DNA of 64,000 bases from Shewanella benthica (GCA_023284085.1 JAKVHY010000032.1:1-64000), one strand, 5' to 3'; positions 54,847 through 64,000 are shown, counted from the stretch's first letter. The notes: generated by a model not told the origin, from the letters alone. A program made the numbers and translations.

Positions 54847-57018
54847 TTAGTTACCGTGAAGTTCCATCAACTTCTCTGGAGAGTGACAAGTTGAACAGGT
54901 TTCTTTAGCACGATTTTGAACGTCTTCAGCACTGATACCATCTAAGATACCGCCGTTTGTTTCAATGTGAGACTTGCCTGAATCACTGAGGTATTTCTGA
55001 TGACAGCTTAAACAGGCCCCTGCATCTGAAGAAACATAGATACCACCTTTATCGAATGTTTCCATATTTGGATAAGTCCAAACACGTTCAGGAGAACGGC
55101 CCAATTTAATACCGTCATCGGTATGACAGGTCATACAGTCAGTTTTAATTACAGTGCTTGAACCGACACCTGCATACTTGAGGTAGTGGCCTTCAGCTTC
55201 ATGCGCTTTATAGGCAAAGCTAGTGGCTTTGTCATACTTGCCAGAATTGCGCACAGACTCTTTAATTGACTTATCTGATGTATGACAAGTTTGGCAATTG
55301 ACACCATTGTCGTAGTGATAAATCTCTTGGTTGTGACACCCCTGACACTTAGATGCATCGATAATGTCACGGCGCATTGTAGCCTCAACTTCAGGTTTTT
55401 CACCTGTACCGGACCAAACAAAGTGGTATGGTGCATCTTTCACTTCTATAGAACGCGTGTTATCAGAACATTCAGTCATTACAACTTCTGCAACGCCATA
55501 GCCGCCATTGTTGAAACAAACTTCTACAGCAGACCAAAGCTCAAAAGTTTTACCCGCTGCATCAGTTGGTAGTTCAAAGTTATCGCCGATGATAGTGAAA
55601 GTTTTAGTTCCTTCATCGTAGCTACCATCTTGTAGTTTTATACGGCGATCGCTGTATGATGCCTCTGTATATGCTGGGTAGTCTTTATCACTATCCCAGG
55701 CAACAACGACTCGAGTTCCCTGATTAATAAATTCACCGGCGATAGCTACGCCATCTTTATCGAGAATTTGAACCTCGAAGCTAAATTTACCATCAGTTAA
55801 GCCTATGTTGCTGAACTTAACAGTCATCGCTTCTGCGTCTTTGTATGCTTTTAGCACATCACCGTGACGTTTCTCTGCACTGCCTGTACCAGAATAGGTA
55901 TCAGTAGAGTTATGACAGGAAACACAGTTTGTACTGCTGTGGTTTTGAGATGGTTTCTCTGTGTGGCAACCGATACAAGCAGTATTGCTTAAATCAGCTT
56001 TAAATAGGTCGGCATTTGCTGGTGCATTTTCACCTTCTAGGTGACAAGAGCTACAGTCAGCTGCTGGGCCTTGTGGGAACATGACCTTACCGTAATCATG
56101 GATACCGCCGCCATAACCGATCACCTTGTATGGAGCTGGAACCATGCCTTCAGGTGTGCTGGTCATTCTGTCTTGTCCCTTATGAATCGCATGGATCATA
56201 AAGGTAAAGTCAACACTGTTACCACTCTCTGGATCACCCGATGTAGCAGTATGGCAAGATACACAGTTTTCTAAATTGATACGACGGCCACCGTGGAACT
56301 CTAAGCTATCTGGCTGGTGACAGGTGTAACAGGTTTCGATTGATACTACTTCACGAGTCTGAATGCCTTCAGTGGTGCCAGTAGATGGCTGCCAGTCGAA
56401 GTTAGCATTTGCAGCAAAGCTTGGTAACTCAAGTTCCAATGTGGCACGTTGGGTGTAGTCAGCACTGTAAACCACTTCAACAGGCGTTGTGACACTGCCG
56501 ATATTTTGTTGGAAGGTGTAAGTATACGTACCGTCACCATTATCAACAAAACAGGTTTCACAATCACTGGCTTTTTCTACATTAGCCTGGAATTGATTCG
56601 TTGGATTAATATCTGACTCACCCTCAGGAATCCAATCTGGATTGGGTGCTTTTTCAGCATTGATGTAGGCTTGCCACTGATAGCCTCTATCAGCTCCTGT
56701 CTCGCCCATCAACTCAGTGACATGTGTGAGTTGAGCTATACCGAATCTTAGGTCGTGGTCTTTAGTCAGGCCGAGAACGGCAACACCATTATCATTTTCA
56801 AGACTGAAGTCGACGGTGACTGTGCCCGCTTCGACAGTAGCATTAGTAAATGTCGCATTGACACTCTTAGCCGAGTCTATATTTACGCCAACGGGACCTG
56901 GTTTGCCATCTTCACCATTTTTACCATCATCACCGCCACAGCCAGCCAGAGCAATAGATAAGGCTCCGGCCGCCAATAGCGCTTTAGATGCTGCACTAAA
57001 ATTGAACTTTTTCATCAT
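54847..57018 (-). CDS. omcA: OmcA, outer-membrane surface decaheme cytochrome
   Basis: 723 residues (MR-1 OmcA 735). Lipobox LAGCGG near 24-29. Ten CXXCH motifs: CYTCH, CVSCH, CSSCH, CIGCH, CVSCH, CQGCH, CQTCH, CMTCH, CLSCH, CSTCH. Distinctive OmcA features are VLGLTKDHDLRFGIAQLT near 85-102, RRINLENCVSCHTATSGDPE and the C-terminal KSHIETNGGILDG. A CX15C pair lies in the second beta domain. Start at 57018 with AGGGAAT upstream. Cell-surface terminal reductase partnering MtrC. Confidence 0.95.
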   Translation of the reverse strand: MMKKFNFSAASKALLAAGALSIALAGCGGDDGKNGEDGKPGPVGVNIDSAKSVNATFTNATVEAGTVTVDFSLENDNGVAVLGLTKDHDLRFGIAQLTHVTELMGETGADRGYQWQAYINAEKAPNPDWIPEGESDINPTNQFQANVEKASDCETCFVDNGDGTYTYTFQQNIGSVTTPVEVVYSADYTQRATLELELPSFAANANFDWQPSTGTTEGIQTREVVSIETCYTCHQPDSLEFHGGRRINLENCVSCHTATSGDPESGNSVDFTFMIHAIHKGQDRMTSTPEGMVPAPYKVIGYGGGIHDYGKVMFPQGPAADCSSCHLEGENAPANADLFKADLSNTACIGCHTEKPSQNHSSTNCVSCHNSTDTYSGTGSAEKRHGDVLKAYKDAEAMTVKFSNIGLTDGKFSFEVQILDKDGVAIAGEFINQGTRVVVAWDSDKDYPAYTEASYSDRRIKLQDGSYDEGTKTFTIIGDNFELPTDAAGKTFELWSAVEVCFNNGGYGVAEVVMTECSDNTRSIEVKDAPYHFVWSGTGEKPEVEATMRRDIIDASKCQGCHNQEIYHYDNGVNCQTCHTSDKSIKESVRNSGKYDKATSFAYKAHEAEGHYLKYAGVGSSTVIKTDCMTCHTDDGIKLGRSPERVWTYPNMETFDKGGIYVSSDAGACLSCHQKYLSDSGKSHIETNGGILDGISAEDVQNRAKETCSTCHSPEKLMELHGN

Positions 57019-57494
57019 GATTATTCCCTGCAATAGTTTTAATCATCACTGAGTCGCTACTTAATCGTTTGCTTTATAAGCTTGTCGATATATAAGAGTA
57101 ATTCTCATTATCAACTTGTTGTTAAACAGCAACTTAGTGTGTGGAATTTATTTCCCTTGTTAAGGCTAACGAAGCAACCAATTTTTAGCAGTTGTTTTAA
57201 TCGCTTTATGTGAACTAGGTCTGACTATTTCTTTAGGGGTAGATGAAAAGAGGGGTTTTCAGCCGATTTTAAGGATCGGATAAGCTAAACACTCGTGGAG
57301 GTGTTAAATATTTCTCAGGTGTTTAGTGGGATTTGATATTTCGTTGTTATTGGGTGGTGTTCTTAGCCTGCGGTGTTAGGTATCTAAATAGTGAGTGTTA
57401 GAGTGTTACTTTTTAGATATAAAAAGCAGGAAGGTTTACTTCCTGCTTCAGATTGCTCAATTATACTATTTTCGTAGCTCGTAGCTCAATGTAC
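57019..57494 (-). promoter_or_regulatory. omcA upstream region
   Basis: Contains a Fur-like site GATAATGAGAATTACTC (minus strand, 57096-57112), about 80 bases before omcA. It also holds the module shared with mtrC (57143-57171, 57214-57222 and 57225-57241). The terminator of the upstream cytochrome lies at 57421-57450. No gene in the interval. Confidence 0.65.
57421..57450 (-). terminator. Terminator of the extra decaheme cytochrome gene
   Basis: AGCAGGAAG (57425-57433) pairs with CTTCCTGCT (57439-57447). On the minus strand a T5 tail follows. Confidence 0.85.
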
Positions 57495-59654
57495 CTAATA
57501 CTGAGTTGGATGTACCGCATCGACGCCGTTTGTTTTACCTTCGGCATGACAAGTTGCACAGCTTTCACTTCCTGGGACGTAGCTTCCTCTGGTGTCGTTA
57601 GCTGCGCCACCATTGGTACGGATATGGGCCACTAAAGCGTCTGTCGCACCATGACAACTCACACACGTTGCCGCGATAGGTGAGAATTCAACGGGCCCTA
57701 GTACTGAGTCTGTTGATGGTGTTGCAACCATAGCGCTCAGTCCATCCATCTTTAGCTGGCCCTTATCATGACAGACAGCACAGTTGCCATAATGCTCAGG
57801 GAAAGTCACAGGATCTTGGCTCGAGCGCTTGCTGGCATGATGTGCATGAATACGGACTTTAAAGTCGATATGATCTTGAATCGCTTTCGAGTCAGCGCCT
57901 GAACGAGTGGGGTTATGACACATCTGACACTCGCCCTCGAAGTTGCTGTAACTGCCATTGTGTTTGAAGCCGATACCAAACTTACCGATAAACTTCTCAT
58001 CATGGCAATTGGCACAGGTATTGTTACTGACAACCACTCTTCTGGCCATCACGCTAGTATCACCATCTAGATTGAACGCGACAAGCTCGCCGGTGATCAC
58101 CGCTGGATTGATAGACTCATCGGTACCGGTTCCACAGATAACTCCCATTAAACTGTCTCTGTCGACACACATCTTAGTGGAAACAACGCCAGTTGCTGCT
58201 TGACTGGCGTCGGGTGTTAACGATGTGGTGGTCGCATATCGATAAACCCCATTACTGACCGATGTAGGAGTCATTGAGCGTAAGTCTACTTTTTGTGTTC
58301 CTGAGCCAAAGTCTATGTCATTGCCAAAGCCGAAATAGAGGTTGCTCAATGAGATACGAGCATCGGCATCGGGACTCATCACAGCGCTAGTGAGTGCGCT
58401 ATCGGTAAACTCGACATCGAAGATGAGCATACCACTTGCTATAGATACTGAACCTGGCACTAAGCTCGCCGAGTAGCTGTCCTTGGCATTATCCTTGGCA
58501 ATCGCGTCGGTCATATGGTGTCCTGCACCTTCTTGGCCTTGGTCTGCATGACAGGTGCTACAACTGTGGTCGGGTTGATACTTATCATGCATCTCAGATT
58601 TGATTACCGCGGGATCGCTTGAGTCTGAATGACATGAACCACAAGCGAGAGCTCTGTGATGTTTAAAGTTTGCAGCATCGGCTGGCGCTGCTTCGCCTTC
58701 GATATGACAGGTACGGCAATCGTATATATCGGCAGGGAAGGTGACATCTTGGTAGTCATGGACACTACCGCCATAGCCCACCATAAAATACTCGGACTTG
58801 TGGATCTTATGCACCATATAGCCCATGTCGATAGGGGCACCCGTTTCTGGATCGCCCGCATAGCTGGTATGGCACATTTGACAATTTTCGATGGCGTAAC
58901 GCTTTGAGCCATGCATGATCAATTTAGGTGCCCAAGCGTGGCCATAATTATCACTGTGACAGCGTAAACAGGAGTCTTCTAAAAACTCGACCGTGCGCGT
59001 GTTCTCTGCACTGACCATCTCACCCGATGAAGGTAAAAAGTCATAATGGGTATTAACCAGCTTATTGATGTCGCCATCGGCGCGCATCTCCATGGTGACC
59101 CTATGAGTCAAACTGTCATCAAACGTCAGGTCTAAATCACCTACAGGTTCAACCGCACTGAGATTGAGTTGGAAGGTATAGGTATATTCACCAGCGGAAA
59201 TTTTTTCAACGCACTCTTGTTTACAACTTCCCTCAAGAGATGGTTGGATCTGAGGGCCTGCCAACTCTTCATATCCCGCTGGAATATTCTCTGAAACTGG
59301 TTCGACCATATTATTGATATAGTTGATCCACTGGGGTGTTTTATAACCTTTACCGCTTTGAGGAAGCAGCTTAGCGATCCCCATGCCTAATGTGTCGACG
59401 CCTTCATAGGTATCAAAGTCTGTGATGGCGACACCATTGGCATTTTCAACACTGAAGCTTACTGTGATAACGCCATCGAGAATGTCGACGGCACTAATAT
59501 TGGTGACGAGCTCATTGGCTTGACTAACGGAGAAGCCGACTTCACCGTCTTGGCCATCTTCACCATCTTTACCATCACTTCCACAGCCAAGTAGTAGGGC
59601 AGAGCAGGCCAGTGCGATAAAGCTTAGCTTCGAACCTTTTCTTTTGATATCCAT
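57495..59654 (-). CDS. Additional OmcA/MtrC-family decaheme cytochrome
   Basis: 719 residues, lipoprotein (LLLGCGSDG lipobox near 20-28). Ten CXXCH: CLRCH, CQMCH, CRTCH, CGSCH, CSTCH, CANCH, CQMCH, CAVCH, CVSCH, CATCH. The first half resembles OmcA (YGGSVHDYQDVTFP, then CHIEGEAAPADAANF). The second resembles MtrF (RRVVVSNNTC, YGNCAVCH, GSESCATCHAEG and a final DAVHPTQY). It has a CX3C pair in domain I (SCKQEC) and a CX10C pair in the second beta domain. MR-1 has no gene in this position; other Shewanella carry extra cytochromes such as UndA or MtrG/MtrH here. Predicted surface terminal reductase. Confidence 0.9.
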   Translation of the reverse strand: MDIKRKGSKLSFIALACSALLLGCGSDGKDGEDGQDGEVGFSVSQANELVTNISAVDILDGVITVSFSVENANGVAITDFDTYEGVDTLGMGIAKLLPQSGKGYKTPQWINYINNMVEPVSENIPAGYEELAGPQIQPSLEGSCKQECVEKISAGEYTYTFQLNLSAVEPVGDLDLTFDDSLTHRVTMEMRADGDINKLVNTHYDFLPSSGEMVSAENTRTVEFLEDSCLRCHSDNYGHAWAPKLIMHGSKRYAIENCQMCHTSYAGDPETGAPIDMGYMVHKIHKSEYFMVGYGGSVHDYQDVTFPADIYDCRTCHIEGEAAPADAANFKHHRALACGSCHSDSSDPAVIKSEMHDKYQPDHSCSTCHADQGQEGAGHHMTDAIAKDNAKDSYSASLVPGSVSIASGMLIFDVEFTDSALTSAVMSPDADARISLSNLYFGFGNDIDFGSGTQKVDLRSMTPTSVSNGVYRYATTTSLTPDASQAATGVVSTKMCVDRDSLMGVICGTGTDESINPAVITGELVAFNLDGDTSVMARRVVVSNNTCANCHDEKFIGKFGIGFKHNGSYSNFEGECQMCHNPTRSGADSKAIQDHIDFKVRIHAHHASKRSSQDPVTFPEHYGNCAVCHDKGQLKMDGLSAMVATPSTDSVLGPVEFSPIAATCVSCHGATDALVAHIRTNGGAANDTRGSYVPGSESCATCHAEGKTNGVDAVHPTQY

Positions 59655-59758
59655 AAGTTGCGTTCCATTATCTATGCATCATCTCGGGTTGAGGCACTCA
59701 CTCTTTTTATGTGACAGAGTTTATCGAGTGCTTCACTCTTTATTTTCATTCTGTGTTG

Positions 59759-59911
59759 TTATTTCATTGGATGGACTGCTAGAACGTCTGCCGTAGCCCC
59801 TTGTCCATGCTACTTTATAGGGTGGACTGTCAGTACGTCTGCTGTCGCCCCTTGTCCATGTCACTTTATAGGGTGGACTGTCAGTACGTCAGCTGTCGCC
59901 CCTTGTCCATG
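59759..59911 (-). repeat. Threefold tandem repeat of the mtrF 3' end, including stop codons
   Basis: Three exactly abutting 51-bp units (59861-59911, 59810-59860, 59759-59809), in frame. Each encodes HGQGATADVLTVHPIK (third copy HGQGATADVLAVHPMK) and ends in a stop: TGA, TAG and TAA in order. Copies 1 and 2 differ by one synonymous base change plus the stop. Copies 1 and 3 differ in 10 sense codons, 8 of them synonymous. Confidence 0.95.
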
Positions 59912-61789
59912 ACAGGTTGCACAGCTCTCTGTACCAGAAGTTGCATCTTCCTCGGTCCCCATAAATACAGCGCCTTGCTGAGTCATATGATTCTTTGCAC
60001 TATCAGATGTGTGACAAGCACTACAGATGGCAGCTGTTGGACTCGTGAATGAGCCATCATTTAGCATTAATGGTTGCACAGCTGAGTCAAGTGGCAGTGC
60101 TGCTGTAAGCACACTGTCTTCATCTTCAATATGGCACTGAGCACAGTTACCGATATCACCTGGATACTTGATATCGGCATAATTAGACCTCATCCCTGCA
60201 TGTAAGGTATGGGCTAAATGTTTATAGTCACTGCTGGTTGCTTGTGGGTTTTGTGCCGTTTCATCTGCAGTCTTGAAGTTGTTATGACAAAGCTGACATT
60301 GAGCCTCAGCATCGTTACGCTCGCCGCTGTGCTTCTTCAATTGAGTCAGTACATGACATGTGGAGCAAGTCTCGTTGGTGACGACGACTCTACGGCCTGT
60401 AGCTGTGATATTGGTGGTATCGAAGAACTGATGACTGGCTTGTAAAACTAAAACGGTACTTGTTTCCATCTCACAGTCTGCTAATTGATTGCCATTAGCA
60501 CAGATGCTGCCTTTGATTACAATTGCTCCTCTATCTGTTTCACTTCCTGTGGGGATGGTTAATCCCGTTACTTGATAGGTATAAATGCCATCGGCACCAG
60601 AATCGGGAGTCTCACTGCTTATCGTTAGTCGTTTTGCTGAATTGCTAGAATAATCAAAGCTTGTTCCCCAGTTGGTTTCTACTCCTAATCTGGAGATAAA
60701 ATTAAGTTTGTCTGCACTGTCTGTATAGACTTCACCTGACTCAGGGTTTGAAAGTTTGATACTGAAGGTGACAGTGGTGCCAGAAAGGCTAGCTGCGGTT
60801 ATTTGGGCATTAAATTGAGCTAATGCCTCATCGTTACCACCATCATGTACACTCATGGTCCAATCGGGGTTATGACAAGCCACACAATTGCTGTTATCGA
60901 CTTGGGCTGGATGCCCTTCACCTGCAGGAAAGTTGATATCGGTATGACATGAACCACATGCCTCCATACCCGGCACGCGGGCCCAGTTCATATTTTCAGT
61001 CAATGTTTCATCATTGACATGACAAGTCTGACAATCTGCCAGGGAGCCCGGGAAACCGGTTAAATGTTTACCGTGTATCATCTGCGGGAAGATATTGTCA
61101 TTGCTGCTCACTTTCCCTTCACTATGGCAGGTCACACAGGTTTCTATTTCATTGTATTTGCTACCATGAAACGCCAGATCGTTATGACAAGTGTTACACG
61201 TCTCCATGGAGATCAAATTACGCGTGTAGGCGACTTCACCTGAATCTTGCCAATCGAAATTTTGGTTAGTTGTTGGTAATGCTGTTCCGTCAGGTAAGCT
61301 ATCCCCACCAATTTTAATGACTATGCGTTGGGTGGCCCCCGGCATATAGCTCATCTCATTCATGCCATCGAAAGCTGCACTAAAGGTATAGCTATACTTT
61401 CCATTCTTGTGATCGACAAGCTCGCCAGTACAGCTGCTGGTGCAACTCTCAGAGGTAAAGTACTGCCACTGACTAGTATTTCCGGCATTGGTAAAACCTT
61501 GGGGAAGAAGCTGAGCAGCAATATACGTTGAGCTAGGTATGCCGACAACAGGCTCATCGTCTTGGTTATTGACGCTGTAGTTCACCGTGGCTACGCCATG
61601 AGTAAAAATGACTTCATCAACCTCGACATTAAGTGAAGATATATCGGTAGCAGGAGGACCTCCTGGTTCCCCTGGGTTACCGGGCTCACCGTCATCACCG
61701 CCACAAGCCGTTAGCAGTACAGCAAGGATAAGCGCTGCTGCATTTTTTACGTCAAATACACATATTAGATTGGTAATTAGTTTCATCAT
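59861..61789 (-). CDS. mtrF: MtrF, outer-membrane surface decaheme cytochrome
   Basis: 642 residues (MR-1 MtrF 639), lipobox VLLTACGGD near 24-32. Ten CXXCH: CNTCH, CVTCH, CQTCH, CGSCH, CVACH, CSTCH, CQLCH, CAQCH, CSACH, CATCH. A CX8C pair (CANGNQLADC) lies in the second beta domain. The protein closely follows MR-1 MtrF throughout. AAGGAAG precedes the start, which lies 72 bases after mtrE. After the TGA stop, two further copies of the last 17 codons follow. Surface partner of MtrDE. Confidence 0.95.
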   Translation of the reverse strand: MMKLITNLICVFDVKNAAALILAVLLTACGGDDGEPGNPGEPGGPPATDISSLNVEVDEVIFTHGVATVNYSVNNQDDEPVVGIPSSTYIAAQLLPQGFTNAGNTSQWQYFTSESCTSSCTGELVDHKNGKYSYTFSAAFDGMNEMSYMPGATQRIVIKIGGDSLPDGTALPTTNQNFDWQDSGEVAYTRNLISMETCNTCHNDLAFHGSKYNEIETCVTCHSEGKVSSNDNIFPQMIHGKHLTGFPGSLADCQTCHVNDETLTENMNWARVPGMEACGSCHTDINFPAGEGHPAQVDNSNCVACHNPDWTMSVHDGGNDEALAQFNAQITAASLSGTTVTFSIKLSNPESGEVYTDSADKLNFISRLGVETNWGTSFDYSSNSAKRLTISSETPDSGADGIYTYQVTGLTIPTGSETDRGAIVIKGSICANGNQLADCEMETSTVLVLQASHQFFDTTNITATGRRVVVTNETCSTCHVLTQLKKHSGERNDAEAQCQLCHNNFKTADETAQNPQATSSDYKHLAHTLHAGMRSNYADIKYPGDIGNCAQCHIEDEDSVLTAALPLDSAVQPLMLNDGSFTSPTAAICSACHTSDSAKNHMTQQGAVFMGTEEDATSGTESCATCHGQGATADVLTVHPIK

Positions 61790-61861
61790 CTCTTCCTTGG
61801 AACATGCTCACACACTGATTTTCCAAAAAACGTGCTATTAATAAGTCGTTTCAGTTTAAAT

Positions 61862-63988
61862 TTATAGGCTATAGCTCAATGTCACCCCGAAGTAATGCGC
61901 ATTATAGTCATGGCTAAGATCGCCAAATATCAATACATTTGGGATGGAATCGACGCTCATCCCTTGGTTACTCCAATCGGCATCTTGGTACTGTTCAAAA
62001 ATCCAATCAAAGCGTAGCGCTATCGACTCACTCATTTGGTAATCGGCGAATGCATTCACATTATGACTGGTGGAGAAGTACGCGCCGTAGGGGGTTGTTA
62101 ACCCTTGGGAGACTTGCGTATCGCTCTGGCCATCTGAATAGTTGTAGTCGACTCCCAGAGATAATGTCTTATCCAAAAGGTTCTGATACAGGATGCCAAG
62201 GCCGACGACAGTGGATTGCTCATCTGCAGTTGTGTACCAGTTAGGAGTACTGAAATTGCTGCTCCCGGCTTGCTCGCTATCACGCCAGTCCTGATTGAGA
62301 AAAGCGTTGAGACTGAGGTCTTCATTGACCCGATATTGGCCAGAAATGTCATAACCGGAGGTGTCGATATCGGTTAAGCCTATCTGGGTATCGGTATAAT
62401 CATCCTGGCTTATATGTAGACTGGCTGAGGCTGAGAATAATGCAGACCCAGTGTAATTTGCCGAGAGTTTATATTCCTGATGCTCTCTATCCGCAAGATA
62501 GGTTTTTCTCAGCAAGGGATTGCTGGGACTATCAGTTCTACTGACCGGCTTGTATTCACTGCCGCTTCTGTCTTGCGCTTTTGCTTTAAATCTAAATGAC
62601 CAAGCGTGAGAAGGCCGGTAGCTCAAGTGTCCGTATAGGCTGGACTCGTGTAATGTTTCTCTGTCCAAATCACTATAATTATTATGATCATATTCATAAC
62701 CTACATCGAGATAGACATTACGGCTAAATCTGTATTTAGCGGCAAGCTTTGCCTTTTGACGTGTACGATCATATTCAGGGTTTGTTGCTGTCCCGCTAAA
62801 ATAACTGTCGGTGATCACCTGAGGGTAGTCATGAATCTCAGTTTTATTATCCCTGTCTTTATAGTCGTAGCTGGCACGTAAACTTAATTCACTGGTTATG
62901 CGCCCCGAATACTTAATGGTCATCTCAATCATATCGACTTGACCATCTAAATTAGCCGAAGGTAAGTCAGGAGAGGGGCCGTTGATAGTCGCTGGCAGGA
63001 ATGTTTGTTCTTGGGTGAAGCGGCTAAAACCTGTGTGCATTAAAATTTGTTGGCCATTGTCGCTAAATTGCGCATTGCCCGCTATTCGATAAGCCTTGTT
63101 ATCTGGTGCGGTGGCACTTTGACCCGAATAGGCTGCACCAAATGTTGGGCTAAATGCTGAATCCCAACTCAGTGCATCATGATCGTTTTTATATTGGCTG
63201 AGCATGGTATTTATACCTGCAAGCCAACCATCACCATTGAAGTAGATTTTTGCGCCTAGATTATCGATGGAGTCATCGATTGGTTGTGCCAACATGGCAC
63301 TGTTTGTTAATAAGTTACCACTAAAGGCCCCTTGTCCTGAGCGCTCTTGGTGCTGGTAATCCAGCTCAGCTTTATAGAAATCACCTTTATAATGTGCATC
63401 TAGAGTCAGGCTGTCACGCTGGGTCATCAGCTCAGCTTGTTTGACGCTATCTATTAGCGAGACCATTTGTCCAGTAGTGGCACCTGTTTGCCAGTCTTCG
63501 GGGAGAAGCATGGCATCACGTTTAACCATATAAGGTGTCAGAGCCCTGTTAGTATCGTAATTGGCGATACCTCGATATCCGAAAGCGACTTCATATTGCC
63601 CTGGCTTGCCAGTGGTCAGCGTTGCACTGCCGTTGTCATAACCTAGTTTGTTCGCTGTAATTTCGGTGCGATAGCCTGACTCGTTTTTTAACGTCACATC
63701 GGCATCTAAGTGGCCGACGAGTCCGTCTTTGTCTGTTCCTGAAGTATTACCGAATCGAGGATCTGAGCCATCATTATAGGCAAGTCCTGCGCCGATACTC
63801 CCTTGGGTATCAGTTGAAATTTTGCAGCGCTTACATTGCCACTTATCAAGTTTTAAACTGGTACGATTCACTTGTGCCAGACCGTAGCCATCGGCTATTG
63901 CGGGGGAAAACACACTCGTCATGGCGATGGCAACTAAGCTCATTTTTATCGTGTGTTGCGCTAGGGTATTCATAATATGTGTCTTCAT
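61862..63988 (-). CDS. mtrE: MtrE, outer-membrane beta-barrel paralog of MtrB
   Basis: 708 residues (MR-1 MtrE about 712). Signal peptide ends near PAIADG. CKRC motif (Cys52, Cys55) as in MtrB, then alternating beta strands to the C-terminus. It would sheath the MtrD decaheme and anchor MtrF. AGGGAG precedes the ATG at 63988. The gene before it, expected to be mtrD, lies outside the window. Confidence 0.94.
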   Translation of the reverse strand: MKTHIMNTLAQHTIKMSLVAIAMTSVFSPAIADGYGLAQVNRTSLKLDKWQCKRCKISTDTQGSIGAGLAYNDGSDPRFGNTSGTDKDGLVGHLDADVTLKNESGYRTEITANKLGYDNGSATLTTGKPGQYEVAFGYRGIANYDTNRALTPYMVKRDAMLLPEDWQTGATTGQMVSLIDSVKQAELMTQRDSLTLDAHYKGDFYKAELDYQHQERSGQGAFSGNLLTNSAMLAQPIDDSIDNLGAKIYFNGDGWLAGINTMLSQYKNDHDALSWDSAFSPTFGAAYSGQSATAPDNKAYRIAGNAQFSDNGQQILMHTGFSRFTQEQTFLPATINGPSPDLPSANLDGQVDMIEMTIKYSGRITSELSLRASYDYKDRDNKTEIHDYPQVITDSYFSGTATNPEYDRTRQKAKLAAKYRFSRNVYLDVGYEYDHNNYSDLDRETLHESSLYGHLSYRPSHAWSFRFKAKAQDRSGSEYKPVSRTDSPSNPLLRKTYLADREHQEYKLSANYTGSALFSASASLHISQDDYTDTQIGLTDIDTSGYDISGQYRVNEDLSLNAFLNQDWRDSEQAGSSNFSTPNWYTTADEQSTVVGLGILYQNLLDKTLSLGVDYNYSDGQSDTQVSQGLTTPYGAYFSTSHNVNAFADYQMSESIALRFDWIFEQYQDADWSNQGMSVDSIPNVLIFGDLSHDYNAHYFGVTLSYSL

Positions 63989-64000
63989 TATCTACTCCCT

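Noticed and set aside
57209-57224. CRP-like site TGTGA-N6-TCTGA upstream of omcA
   Set aside because: The left half is good but the right half matches only partly, and no equivalent site aligns in the shared mtrC module; not called.
59801-60052. Plus-strand frame with a 17-residue internal repeat
   Set aside because: It is the antisense of the mtrF tail repeats; the repeats are fully explained by the minus-strand coding units.
1-64000. CRISPR arrays, tRNA/rRNA genes, transposases, prophage
   Set aside because: No regularly spaced direct repeats, no tRNA-like cloverleaf noted, and no transposase or phage proteins among the coding regions.

Overview
The window looks like a chromosomal segment of a marine Shewanella. 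The strongest evidence is the Mtr/Omc metal-reduction locus on the minus strand at the right end. Read 5' to 3' it runs mtrE, mtrF, an extra decaheme cytochrome, omcA, mtrC, mtrA, mtrB; mtrD would lie just beyond base 64000. The rest also fits Shewanella: a complete oleABCD long-chain olefin operon, a PLP-dependent aspartate decarboxylase of the PanP type, a glycerate kinase/GntP/SdaR-type set, and many short intergenic repeats. No rRNA, tRNA, transposase, prophage or CRISPR array was seen.

Left third (1-24 kb). The tail of an unidentified gene is followed by a second copy of that tail. Then come a BetT-type BCCT transporter, a YajD-type HNH protein, a DUF1289 protein, a doubly anchored lipoprotein and a methyltransferase. 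The ole operon follows: OleA condenses two acyl-CoAs, OleD reduces the beta-keto acid, OleC closes the beta-lactone and OleB decarboxylates it to the olefin. Next are an RluA-type pseudouridine synthase, a phosphohexomutase, a small secreted repeat protein behind a promoter with MerR-family geometry, a cold-shock protein and an orphan sugar-binding-type protein. After these come a barrel-like envelope protein, a VOC/GyrI-like/WYL-regulator group, and an AzlCD exporter with its AraC regulator.

Middle third (24-48 kb). A Fur-box-controlled Mn/Fe ABC transporter (sitABCD type) is divergent from a ParD-like/methionine aminopeptidase pair. Next are the PanP-type decarboxylase and glycerate kinase plus GntP permease under a long perfect palindrome. 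A LysR regulator is divergent from an AhpD-like protein, followed by an unusual PPOX-reductase-ferredoxin fusion and a DUF1348 protein. Then come a glycosyltransferase and a TetR/RND efflux unit with three matching operators. The SdaR/CdaR-type regulator is 11.7 kb from the glycerate genes. A lipoprotein, a uracil-DNA glycosylase-family protein and a membrane protein lead into the mtr locus.

Right third (49-64 kb). MtrA (periplasmic decaheme), MtrB (outer-membrane barrel) and MtrC (surface decaheme) would form the electron conduit, with MtrF/MtrE as paralogs and OmcA as a further surface terminal reductase. omcA and mtrC share a duplicated upstream module and each has a Fur-like palindrome. 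The extra cytochrome looks OmcA-like in its first half and MtrF-like in its second.

Main unexpected signals: gene 3' ends repeated in tandem beyond their stop codons (1-130 and 59759-59911) with almost only synonymous differences; TAG-phased heptamer arrays directly after two genes; the MerR-type promoter on the secreted repeat protein; and precise operator sets for ParD-like/Map, TetR/RND and the glycerate genes.
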